Assembly (NCBI GenBank): GCA_043777755.1
Contig: JAYWHK010000083.1
Coordinates: 1 to 31,158 of the forward strand
Direction: 5' to 3'
Source of the DNA: CANHEE01 sp043777755
GTDB taxonomy: Bacteria > Bacteroidota > Bacteroidia > Chitinophagales > Saprospiraceae
Length of the DNA stretch: 31,158 nucleotides
How positions within the stretch are numbered: position 1 is the stretch's first letter; each line of letters starts with the position of its first letter. This document shows, piece after piece, positions 23,139 through 31,158 of this stretch. Position numbers and translations under genes: made by a program. Under the pieces are notes generated by a model. That model was not told the DNA's origin and ran no database searches. It saw only the letters and a list, made by a program, of their open reading frames with translations.

Positions 23139-24515
23139 ATGAAAAAAATTATATTATTATTTACTTTTTGCCTTCTATTATATTCGTCTTATTCGCAAGA
23201 TAGATACGTCTTAACGATAGATGGAATGACAACGACATCTGGAACAGGATTTGATGGTGTTATCAATGGAGCTAAAAATATAAACGGACAAGGCTCTGGT
23301 TTTAAAATCAAGTCACTGAATAATACCATATCACTAAGTTCAATATACAATCCTTCTGATGGTGTTGCAGCCTCAGTAGAATCACTAAATAAAGGAATTG
23401 CACCTACGGAAGCCACTGACGTACTTGGCATTGCTCATGATTTTGGAGGAATAGTAATGCGTAATATGAAATCTTCTAATATCTCAGCAATGATTTTGGA
23501 TGGTGTTCCGAATAGAGGTTCGCAAGCTATAAAAGAGATAATTCGTAAAGATTCTGATGGCAAATATAGGGTTCAAAAAATATTTGCAGATATGAAAAAA
23601 TTGACTGGCGCAGGAGATTGTGCTGATTGTAATATAGAAACTCGACTTAACGATTTCTTAGAACATATTCAAGCTGCCGAAAAAGGTTATAAAGATATAT
23701 TACCTGATAGTAAATTTGTAAATGCTGGTAATCCAACTGTTCCTTACGCAATAATGTGGGGTAATATATCGAAAAACAGTCTCTCAAGTATGGTGTCATC
23801 GTTTGCTTCTCCTGTTGATGTTAATACTAATTTTTATGGAAAATGTATTACAGAGCAAATAAATACAAAAATTGCAAAAAAAGAAAGAGAGAAAAATAGA
23901 CTCATCATTAGTTCTGTTTTTACAATTTTTACAGATGTTGTTAATTTATTGACACCAGTAAAAGTAACAAATGAAGTGAAAGATAAAGATGGTAATATTA
24001 CTACTGCATTTAGTATAACAGGAGTCAGTATTGATAAGGTAACAACATTAGTAAAGGATATTGTAACGAGTATTCAACAGTCCAAAGATTTATCAGAGGA
24101 GCTAAAAAACCTTTTAAAATGTGAGCTATATATGCAAACAATGAGTGGATTGTGGGAATATTTAGTAAGTCAAAATCAATTTATTACTCTTAAATATGAA
24201 TGGACAGTAGATTTATTTAATTGTTTAGAAGATTGTAACAATCTATCCGATGATCCACCCAGTAAAAGTATGTGCATGGCAGAATGTAACCAATTATATG
24301 CAAATCAAACAACAACAGTGACAGCTTATGCACTTCGCCCCAATGACGGATTATTGACCGACTACGAACAGCAATTAGATGGAGCAGCCAAAACTTATGA
24401 ACTGAAAGAGGTTAATCACTACCAAGAGCAGAATTGGTTTCAAGGACCCGTACAAGCAGCTTTTGTAGATTTATTTAATGGAGGTGCTGGAGTTGCTTTC
24501 AAAATTCCTAAATAA
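23139..24515 (+). CDS. Exported alpha/beta-hydrolase-like protein with Asp at the nucleophile position
   Basis: A 458-residue exported protein with a signal peptide at residues 1-19. YVLTIDGMTTTSGTGFDG looks like the opening strand and oxyanion region of a lipase fold. GIAHDFGGIVMRNM (97-110) is a nucleophile elbow that would read GHSxGG in lipases, but D101 replaces Ser. MILDGVPNRGSQAI (118-131) matches the strand after the elbow in lipases (TPNRGS). Near the end, RPNDGLLTDYE and VNHYQEQ place a catalytic-type Asp (D403) and His (H427) as in lipases. Between lies a long insertion (about 140-395) with a CADC motif at 161-164, a hydrophobic stretch near 255-275 and twin CX3C motifs at C362/C366 and C379/C383. 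It may be an unusual Asp-nucleophile enzyme or a non-catalytic binder. Operon partner of the preceding lipoprotein. Confidence 0.68.
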   Translation: MKKIILLFTFCLLLYSSYSQDRYVLTIDGMTTTSGTGFDGVINGAKNINGQGSGFKIKSLNNTISLSSIYNPSDGVAASVESLNKGIAPTEATDVLGIAHDFGGIVMRNMKSSNISAMILDGVPNRGSQAIKEIIRKDSDGKYRVQKIFADMKKLTGAGDCADCNIETRLNDFLEHIQAAEKGYKDILPDSKFVNAGNPTVPYAIMWGNISKNSLSSMVSSFASPVDVNTNFYGKCITEQINTKIAKKEREKNRLIISSVFTIFTDVVNLLTPVKVTNEVKDKDGNITTAFSITGVSIDKVTTLVKDIVTSIQQSKDLSEELKNLLKCELYMQTMSGLWEYLVSQNQFITLKYEWTVDLFNCLEDCNNLSDDPPSKSMCMAECNQLYANQTTTVTAYALRPNDGLLTDYEQQLDGAAKTYELKEVNHYQEQNWFQGPVQAAFVDLFNGGAGVAFKIPK

Positions 24516-24540
24516 GATTTCAAAACTATAAATAAAAATT

Positions 24541-24578
24541 AAAGCCTTCATTGATTTATTTCAATGAAGGCTTTGTTA
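24541..24578 (+). terminator. Rho-independent terminator after the hydrolase-like gene
   Basis: A perfect 14-bp stem, AAAGCCTTCATTGA (24541-24554) with TCAATGAAGGCTTT (24561-24574), has a 6-nt loop and ends in TTTGTTAT. The following gene starts only 10 bp beyond the stem, so its transcript must initiate very close by or depend on read-through. Confidence 0.8.
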
Positions 24579-24584
24579 TAAAAT

Positions 24585-25754
24585 ATGAAAAAATTAAATA
24601 ATTATACTTTTTTTTGCCTTATTTACTTAACAATAGTAGCCTGTAAACAAAATAATAGCTTATATGAATTGATTGGAACTTATAAAAATGCAGATTTGTC
24701 AAATATTGAAACAATCTATCCTATACTTTTTGAACAGTCTATTATTTTTACAGATAATATCAATGACACTTCATTTTATCTAAAAGCTATTGATTCCAAA
24801 AGTTTGAAAAATATTTGGGTGTTAAAAGTTAATTTGCATACACCAAAATATTTATATTACAATTTACAACCATATAAATTTAAAAATATATTGGTCATAC
24901 CTTGCTCGAATGAAATTTTTGCAGTAGATTTACGTACTGGTGCTATAATTTGGCGCACAATAGATGATTATAGTGGGGAAGATTTTTTAGAAGGTATCAA
25001 TCAATTTTTTTTTAGGACTTATTACGACTATAAAACCAAAAAGTATTTAATCAAAAAAATAAACATCAACTCTGGTCATGCTGAAATAATCCTTGAGCAA
25101 ACACATAAGGCAGATGTTAAAATACATTGTAGAACACCTATTCCAGTTGTAAATAATGGTGACACTCTTTTATTTTATACTTGCATTCAACAAAAAATTG
25201 AAAGTAAAAGAACTATCCCTTTTTTTAATATTTACTCTCAAAATAAAAAAATGATAATTTATAGTGATAGTTTAAAGACTAATTTTTTAGGACAAGGAAT
25301 TACCAAACAACCTATGATTTACGAAAATAGTATAATTCTAATTAATGACAATCAAATTGTTGAATTTGATATTAAATCTTCTTCTATAAAAAGTAATATT
25401 TCATTGCCCAGAGATATGCTTACATCTAAACCACTCATCCAAGATGGAATGTTATACTACCCTTGTGAAGATGGGTTTTTATACGCCATAAAATTAAATG
25501 ATAACAATATAAAATGGAAAACTAAAATTAGTGGCACACCAGGGCATATTAAAATTTCCGAAGATAAAATATTTGTTGTTGGAGGAGGAGATGGTTTATT
25601 ACATTGTATTGATATTAAAAATGGTCAGCTCAAATTTTCAATTCCTGAAAAAAAATCAGCTTCATTATTTGAAAGACCATTATTATTGATAAATAAAAAC
25701 AAAATATTGTTATCTGATAAAAATAAATTTTACTTTTACCAAATAAATGAATAA
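24585..25754 (+). CDS. PQQ-like beta-propeller lipoprotein
   Basis: A 389-residue envelope lipoprotein with a signal ending TIVAC (C20). The mature region has recurring beta-propeller blades of the PQQ/WD type: IFAVDLRTGAIIWRT near 111-125, LYAIKLNDNNIKWKTKISG near 304-322, and IFVVGGGDGLLHCIDIKNGQLKFSIPE near 330-356. Blades of this AxDxxTGxxxW pattern resemble outer-membrane assembly protein BamB, but the length and divergent middle argue against BamB itself. No PQQ cofactor residues can be confirmed. It follows a terminator, so it may be a separate transcript, though it shares the AT-rich composition of the two genes before it. Confidence 0.7.
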   Translation: MKKLNNYTFFCLIYLTIVACKQNNSLYELIGTYKNADLSNIETIYPILFEQSIIFTDNINDTSFYLKAIDSKSLKNIWVLKVNLHTPKYLYYNLQPYKFKNILVIPCSNEIFAVDLRTGAIIWRTIDDYSGEDFLEGINQFFFRTYYDYKTKKYLIKKININSGHAEIILEQTHKADVKIHCRTPIPVVNNGDTLLFYTCIQQKIESKRTIPFFNIYSQNKKMIIYSDSLKTNFLGQGITKQPMIYENSIILINDNQIVEFDIKSSSIKSNISLPRDMLTSKPLIQDGMLYYPCEDGFLYAIKLNDNNIKWKTKISGTPGHIKISEDKIFVVGGGDGLLHCIDIKNGQLKFSIPEKKSASLFERPLLLINKNKILLSDKNKFYFYQINE

Positions 25755-25816
25755 TTCTAACTAAGCATTTTGAGAACTGATTTATGGTCTTAAAAAAAGT
25801 TAGATTCAAGTACCAA

Positions 25817-26770
25817 ATGAACACCACTTTTAAAGCACCTTTTTGGTTGCCTGATGGACATTTTCAAAGCATTTATCCATCTGTTTTTCGCAAAATAAAA
25901 GACATCAATTACGAGCGTGAGCGTTTGGAATTGCCCGATGGTGATTTTTTAGATTTGGATTGGTTAAAAAATAAATCTAAAAGATTAGTCATTTTGACGC
26001 ATGGTTTGGAAGGCAATTCTACCCGTGCGTATATGTTGGGCATGGCAAAAACCATGCAAAATGAAGGCTACGACGTACTGGCTTGGAACTGCCGTTCTTG
26101 TAGTGGAGAGATGAACCGTTTGTTAAAATTATACAATCATGGAGATCCTTCTGATTTGGCAACGGTTGTAAAGTATGCTTTGCAAAGTGTTGATTATCAG
26201 AAAATTGCGCTTGTTGGATTCAGTATGGGTGGTGCGCTGACGATGAATTATTTGGGTCGAACCAATGACATTCCTTCGCAAGTCGTTAGTGGTATTGGTT
26301 TTTCTATGCCAACGGATTTGACGAGTAGCGTTCCTTTGTTGGATTTGCCCGAAAATTGGTTGTACAAAAGAAAATTTTTAACGCAACTGGGCAATAAAGT
26401 TCGAGCAAAAGCACAGCTTTTTCCCGACCTTATCGATCTTTCTCATTTGGAAAACGTAAAAATATGGCGTGATTTTGATGTGCATTACACAACGCTCTTG
26501 GGTAATTATGCAACGCCAGAAGATTTTTATACAAAAGGCTCTTCTATTCATGTTTTGCATGAAATAAAAGTACCTTTTTTGATTTGCAATGCTATAAATG
26601 ACCCAATACTTTGTCCCGAATGTTCACCCAAACATTTAGCCAATTCTTTGCCTTTGTTCACTTTAGAAACACCAAAAGATGGCGGTCATGTTGGTTTTTT
26701 TCCATACAAAAATAAAGAAAGTTGGATGGATTGGCGAGTACGAAATTGGTTAAATACGATTGGGTTTTAA
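25817..26770 (+). CDS. YheT-like alpha/beta-fold hydrolase
   Basis: A cytoplasmic esterase-type hydrolase of the YheT (UPF0017/EMB8) family. Numbering from the ATG at 25817: the family signature PFWLPDGHFQSIYP is at 8-21, the oxyanion region THGLEGNSTRAYMLG at 61-75, the nucleophile S136 in VGFSMGGA, the acid D262 in NAINDPIL and the base H291 in DGGHVGFF. The 317-residue length is normal. An ATG at 25784 would add 11 residues with no family support, so I prefer the later start. A 12-bp gap to the next gene suggests co-transcription. Physiological substrate unknown; members act on short acyl esters. Confidence 0.85.
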   Translation: MNTTFKAPFWLPDGHFQSIYPSVFRKIKDINYERERLELPDGDFLDLDWLKNKSKRLVILTHGLEGNSTRAYMLGMAKTMQNEGYDVLAWNCRSCSGEMNRLLKLYNHGDPSDLATVVKYALQSVDYQKIALVGFSMGGALTMNYLGRTNDIPSQVVSGIGFSMPTDLTSSVPLLDLPENWLYKRKFLTQLGNKVRAKAQLFPDLIDLSHLENVKIWRDFDVHYTTLLGNYATPEDFYTKGSSIHVLHEIKVPFLICNAINDPILCPECSPKHLANSLPLFTLETPKDGGHVGFFPYKNKESWMDWRVRNWLNTIGF

Positions 26771-26782
26771 AAAAAACATTTT

Positions 26783-27145
26783 ATGTCAAAAAAAACATTA
26801 ATACTTGGAGCATCAACGGACGAAACCCGTTACAGCAATATTGCAGCGCATCGCCTAATGGCGAATGGGCATGAAATTGTTTTGGTAGGCAATAAAAAAG
26901 GTGCTGTTTTGGGACTGCCAATTCACAATGATACGCCTGATTTTGCATACATTGATACGGTAACACTTTACCTCAATCCGCAACGACAAAAAGACCATTA
27001 CGATTATATTTTGGGACTTCAGCCGAAACGGATTATTTTTAATCCTGGCACAGAAAATGAGGAATTACTCAAATTGGCAAATGAGAAAGGCATTGAAACA
27101 GAAAATGCTTGTACTTTAGTGTTGCTTTCGATGGGAGAGTATTGA
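26783..27145 (+). CDS. CoA-binding domain protein
   Basis: A 120-residue single-domain Rossmann-fold protein of the CoA_binding_2 (YccU) family. The N-terminal strand and loop TLILGASTDETRYSNIAA at 5-22, the second strand IVLVGNKKG and the segment RIIFNPGTENEELLKLANEKGIE fit the family; the conserved NPGTEN is clear. The length is typical and there is no signal peptide. Members bind CoA or related nucleotides, but their role is not settled. Likely co-transcribed with the YheT-like gene. Confidence 0.85.
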   Translation: MSKKTLILGASTDETRYSNIAAHRLMANGHEIVLVGNKKGAVLGLPIHNDTPDFAYIDTVTLYLNPQRQKDHYDYILGLQPKRIIFNPGTENEELLKLANEKGIETENACTLVLLSMGEY

Positions 27146-27165
27146 AAAATAAAGAGTTGAAAATA

Positions 27166-27355
27166 GAACACTGATTGAACTGATTTTCAAGATTTATCAA
27201 GATTTTAGGGCGTATAACAAATTTTCATGTATCCCAACTCTTCAAGGGTTTTAAACCCTTGAAGAGTTGGGATATTCAAAACTATTGCGTAAATTTGTTA
27301 TGCACCCAGATTTTTATTATGCGTAAATCCTGATAAATCAGTCCAATCAGTGTTC
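27166..27355. repeat. 190-nt imperfect palindrome with a perfect 39-nt core
   Basis: The ends are inverted repeats of gaacactgatt (27166-27176) and aatcagtgttc (27345-27355). Further in, gcataacaaattt-like arms also pair. The centre is a perfect palindrome: the 19-nt arm cccaactcttcaagggttt (27233-27251), one T, and its exact complement (27253-27271). The layout is that of a MITE-like or REP-like element between convergent genes, with a core that could double as a bidirectional terminator. Confidence 0.8.
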
Positions 27356-27365
27356 CAATCATTTA

Positions 27366-28343
27366 TTACGGTTTTACAATCGCAGTTGCTTTTTGCTGCA
27401 TCGAAAACAAACCAAAACCTTTATATACATTGGTAAAAAGTACTACGGGTTCTGCAAAAGGATTGCCGTTGTTGGCATTGTAAGAAGCCAAGGCTTGCTC
27501 AAAAAGGTAGCTATTGCGAGAAACACTACGCAAGATAATCTGATATTCGGCTACGGTTGGTGTAGTTCCACCACCTTTTCCACCACCTCTTGCACTTACG
27601 CCCAATTGTACTTTGAACGTTTTTCCATCAAAAGTTTGGTCAGGAATAATGGCTTTTCTACCAGAAAAACCACCACTACTTGCCGAAAACTGTTGATTCA
27701 TATCAAAAGAAGCAACACGCTGAACCAAAACACCTTGATTATCGGCTTGAGTAGAACGAACTTCCAACAAATAATAATTGTTACCTGTTGGGTCATCGAA
27801 AGTAAATTCTATCAAATCTTTGATGGTTTTGGTTGGTTTTCCGCCAAAATTATTCACCAAAGATTCAAAACCATCTTTTTCAAAACGAATATTTTGAATT
27901 TTGACCGCTGGCGGCAAAATATCGTCGGCACTAATGTCATCATAACCAATGGCACTTCCTTTCAAAGAATACTTCACCAATGGCAAATTTTTATCCAACA
28001 AAGCAATGTATTTGAACATATACTGGTCTTGTTTATCGCCATCAATGGCAATTTCTTTTTTTACAAAAATTAAATCCTTGTATTTTGTGCCATCTTTGAA
28101 AAGCGTCAAATTGGCTTTATTTAAAGTGTCTGTTGGGTCAAAAATCGCTTCTGACGATGTTCTACTTCTCGACAAAAAAACCACCATCGTATCGCTGCCA
28201 GCATTTACTTCTGCATTGACGACAATTCTCTTTTTTTCCAAAGGAACAGTGTAATCTACGACTGTTTGAAAACTGTCTTCTGAACAATTTGATAAGGAAA
28301 ATATTGCACTGACTATGAATAAGTTATAAATTATTTTTTTCAT
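27366..28343 (-). CDS. DUF4249 family lipoprotein, partner of the TonB-dependent receptor
   Basis: A 325-residue outer-membrane lipoprotein with a signal ending LSNC (C20). Residues about 35-130 form a beta-sandwich typical of DUF4249 (KRIVVNAEVNAGSDTMVVFLSRS, then TLFKDGT), followed by a segment around DILPPAVKIQNIRF and FDDPTGNNYYLLEVRS. The C-terminal part has SVSRNSYLFEQALASYNANNGNPFAEPVVLFTNVYKGFGLF, which is diagnostic of the family. It lies 180 bp after the receptor gene on the same strand, with no promoter motif between, so it is probably co-transcribed. By analogy with SusD partners it may help capture the substrate; the substrate is unknown. Confidence 0.87.
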   Translation of the reverse strand: MKKIIYNLFIVSAIFSLSNCSEDSFQTVVDYTVPLEKKRIVVNAEVNAGSDTMVVFLSRSRTSSEAIFDPTDTLNKANLTLFKDGTKYKDLIFVKKEIAIDGDKQDQYMFKYIALLDKNLPLVKYSLKGSAIGYDDISADDILPPAVKIQNIRFEKDGFESLVNNFGGKPTKTIKDLIEFTFDDPTGNNYYLLEVRSTQADNQGVLVQRVASFDMNQQFSASSGGFSGRKAIIPDQTFDGKTFKVQLGVSARGGGKGGGTTPTVAEYQIILRSVSRNSYLFEQALASYNANNGNPFAEPVVLFTNVYKGFGLFSMQQKATAIVKP

Positions 28344-28396
28344 TTTTTTATTTTTTTTAAATTTATGTACGCTTAATATTAAAACGAAGTTTTAAT

Positions 28397-28492
28397 AAAA
28401 TTAGTGAAATTAGATTTAATTTTCTACATCACGATTGGTGAAATTGGCTTTGCCGAATCACAGATTTAGTAAAATTAGAGTAAATTAGTGTT
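28397..28492. repeat. Degenerate direct repeats between receptor and DUF4249 genes
   Basis: An 'aaaattagtgaaattag' sequence at 28397-28413 recurs as 'aaaattagagtaaattag' near 28471-28488 with small differences. The 180-bp gap contains no gene and no TAnnTTTG box on the minus strand. Confidence 0.45.
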
Positions 28493-28523
28493 GAAAATAA
28501 ATACGCTAAGTTTTTCAAATTTT

Positions 28524-30936
28524 TTACCATTTAAAACCCCAAGAAACATTTGGAACAATTGGGAAAATAGACACTTGTTTATAGACATCTTTTCCAATCG
28601 TTTCGTCATACGTCGAATACAAAAAGAAAGTATTTTTACGATTGTAAGTATTGTATGCGCCAAATGTCCACGTGCTTTCGTAACGTTTTTTCTTGCGTTT
28701 GTGTTCAAAACCCAAATCCAAACGGTGATATGCTTTGAAACGATACGCATTTTTTTCAGAAGGTTGGGCGATTTCATCTACATAAACAGTGTTTAAAGCT
28801 GTTAGATTTCCGCCATTTGGTCCACCACCACCTTGACGACGAGGGTCAGTATTTAACCTCGAATATTTTATATTTTCTAAAGAAAATGCTTGTCCTGTAC
28901 TATACACCCAAGAGCCTGAAAATGACCACTTTGGAGAAAATTGGTAACTTCCAACCAACTCCAAATCATGACGACGGTCATAACGGAACGGAAACGGATT
29001 GCCGCCATTCAAGTCTTCAAAAGTACGGTAATTCCAACTCAATGTATAACCAACCCAGCCGCTTAGTTTTCCTTTTTTCTTTTGTACTAAAAATTCTAAA
29101 CCGTAAGCCTCGCCAGAACCTTGTACCACTTTATCTTGCCAATCACGATTGACTCCTAAGTAGTTTTGTCCAGCCGAATAGCTCAATACGTTGCTCATTT
29201 TTTTATAATAAGCCTCAATACTGATTTCGTACTCGTCACGAAAAGTTTTTGCAGTACCGATTGCCGCCTGCCAAGCATCTTGTGGCTTGATTTTTTCTGT
29301 ACTCGGCACCCAAAGGTCAGAAGGCAAACCAAGACCTTCATTTGCCAAAAGATTGATGTATTGCTGCATTGTACAAAAAGACGCTTTCAGTGCTATGTCG
29401 TTGTTTAACAGGTAGTTAAGTCCAATACGAGGTTGCAAAGACTTGTAAAAAGTACCATTCACCGCAAATGCGGAAGCGTGCAAACCGATGTTGGCACGAA
29501 ACGCTCCGAAGTGCATATCGTCCTCTACATAGACCGAATATTCCTTTGCTTTGATGGGCGCAGAACCTAAAATCGTATCGATTCCAACACCAATTCCTGG
29601 GTCAAATTGAAATTGTGTAGCACCAGGGTTGTAAGTATGCGCTGTCGCATTAAAACCAGTTTTGATGTAGTGATTTGGATTCGGTACATAGTCCAAATCA
29701 AATTTTGCAGCATAATCTTCAATTCCAGAGTTGTAATTTACCAAATTGGTTACGTTTAGAGTATCACGTTTTGACGTTTGGGTGATGCCAACGTTGAAAT
29801 TATAACGGCTGTATGTAAGTGTTGTATTGGCAAAAAGTTTGTTGGAAAATTGGTGATTCCAACGCAAAGCACTTGTTAAATTGCCCCAGTCTGTTCCTGT
29901 CGAAATGCTATTCGTAGAAGTTGCACGAGTTTGTGTAATTGTCCGAGCCAAACACATCTTTTCCAGTGTATGCACTTAAATAAACGTGGTTTTTAGTGTT
30001 GATTTTGTAATTTACTTTTGCATTCACATCATAAAAGTACAATTTCAAACCTACGTTCTGTGTTTGATTGGGATTTTGGCTATTGTTATTGTTAGAAAGA
30101 GCCAAAATTGGTTTCAAAAAAGCATCTACATAAGTACGTCTTGCCGAAACGATAAACGATGCTTTGTTTTTCAGAATCGGACCTTCGAGCGTCAATTTAC
30201 TCGAAACCAAGCCAACAGAACCTTCACCATGAAACTTTTGGTCATTACCTTCTTTCATCTGAATGTCAATCACCGACGACAAACGTCCGCCATAACGTGC
30301 AGGAAAACCACCTTTATACAAAGTAACATTTTTGATAGCATCTGCATTGAAAACAGAGAAAAAACCCAACAAATGGGACACATTATATACGGGAACGCCA
30401 TCTAAGGTAATCAAATTTTGGTCAGGGCCACCGCCCCGAACATACAAACCTGACTGTCCTTCAGTACCGCCTTGTACACCTGGCAATAATTGTAAAGCTT
30501 TCAAAACATCAACTTCTCCCAAAAGTGAAGGGATTTTCTTGATTTGTTGAATCGGAATATCAATTCGTGACATTTGTGTACGTTGTTCGATGCGTTCCGC
30601 TTTTGTTGCCGACACTTCAAGTTCTTGGAGGAGCGAACTTTGCGACATTTTGACGTTCAATTCGATGTCTTTTGTCAAATCAATGTCCAAAATTTGTTCT
30701 ACATAACCAACATAAGAGAGTTTGAGTTGTACTTTTCCTTTTGGTAAAGTCAAGCTGTAAAAACCGTAGGTATTGGTTGTTGTGCCTTGCAAACCTTTGA
30801 CACTGAACAAGTTAGCTGAAATCAATTGTTCGCCACTCTCAGCATCGGTCAAGTAACCACTGATGGTGCATTTTTGTTGTGCCAAAAGCAAACTGTAAGA
30901 AAAAATAAATAAAATGGTAAAAATCCGTTGAATCAT
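28524..30936 (-). pseudogene. TonB-dependent receptor split by a frameshift
   Basis: An outer-membrane active-transport channel. The N-terminal part (from the ATG at 30936) has a signal peptide ending LLLAQ, a carboxypeptidase-D-like domain (TISGYLTDAESGEQLISANL) and a plug domain (LQLLPGVQGGTEGQSGLYVRGGG, TLDGVPVYN, YKGGFPARYGGRLSSVIDI). It reaches KDVFGSDNYTN and stops at 29908. The barrel continues in another frame from about 29939 (DWGNLTSALRWNHQF) to the C-terminal SWGFKW, an aromatic-ended barrel terminus. Joining the frames gives about 803 residues, normal for the family, so one base was gained or two lost near 29940. It may be a recent pseudogene or a sequencing error. I preferred the ATG at 30936, at the signal peptide, over one at 30999. 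The 222 bp upstream show nothing recognisable. Confidence 0.82.
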
Positions 30937-31158
30937 ACTGGAATGTGTTTTTAGTAAAAAACTAAAAATGAGTGAGAAATTAATATTTTCACCAAACACG
31001 AAGGATTGTAGAAAATTGTTGCTTTGTTGATAAAATAAAAATAAACAATTGACTATTAGTATTCACTACTGAGCGGCACGGTTTTATTAAGCGGAATTAA
31101 ATTTTATAATTACTTGATAATCAATATTTTGTGCTATTAAGTTTTTCAAGTAAAGTAG

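Noticed and set aside
24585..25754. BamB, the outer-membrane assembly propeller
   Set aside because: The lipobox and PQQ-like blades fit, but the divergent middle region and the unrelated neighbours do not support orthology.

Overview
The window looks like chromosome from a low-GC member of the Bacteroidetes, probably Cytophagales- or Flavobacteria-like; I cannot fix the genus. The pointers are a giant adhesin with a type IX secretion (T9SS) type A sorting domain, a SusC-like TonB-dependent receptor paired with a DUF4249 lipoprotein, many Bacteroidetes-style lipoproteins, A-rich start regions without a clear Shine-Dalgarno, and promoter-like TTG-N19/20-TAnnTTTG elements.

Layout. 1-2281 (+): an arsenite methyltransferase (ArsM) overlapping a mevalonate-type GHMP kinase. 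2290-7185 (-): a PA14-OmpA envelope protein; N-carbamoylputrescine amidase (aguB) behind a small gene and a frameshifted retropepsin-like gene under their own likely promoter; a lipoprotein of the agmatine/peptidylarginine deiminase family; and an RluA-type pseudouridine synthase. 7447-11925: an Ig-like (Big_5) lipoprotein (+), an Lrp/AsnC regulator (-) divergent from a histone-deacetylase-like hydrolase (+), then ribA and an FkbM-like methyltransferase (-). 12685-19365 (+): a 2226-residue secreted adhesin with 18 tandem SprB-type repeats, preceded by a 759-bp gap holding a good promoter, a possible structured leader and a tiny membrane ORF. 19623-22160 (+): an FtsX/MacB-type permease without an ATPase. 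22321-25754 (+): an AT-rich cluster of three exported proteins, including an alpha/beta-hydrolase-like protein with Asp at the nucleophile position. 25817-27145 (+): a YheT-like hydrolase and a CoA-binding protein. 27366-30936 (-): a TonB-dependent receptor split by a frameshift, followed by its DUF4249 partner.

How genes work together. AguA-like and AguB enzymes would convert agmatine to N-carbamoylputrescine and then putrescine, but the deiminase here carries a lipoprotein signal while AguB does not, so they may sit in different compartments. The receptor and DUF4249 lipoprotein probably form one outer-membrane uptake system. The adhesin would leave through T9SS machinery encoded elsewhere.

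The gaps are rich in palindromic repeats: a 33-nt element present twice with a compensatory base-pair change, a 190-nt imperfect palindrome with a 39-nt core, a 67-nt nested palindrome and a distant 19-nt inverted repeat. No rRNA, tRNA, CRISPR array, phage or intact insertion sequence was seen. The best candidates for new biology are the Asp-nucleophile hydrolase with a twin CX3C segment and its lipoprotein partner, and the adhesin with its leader region.
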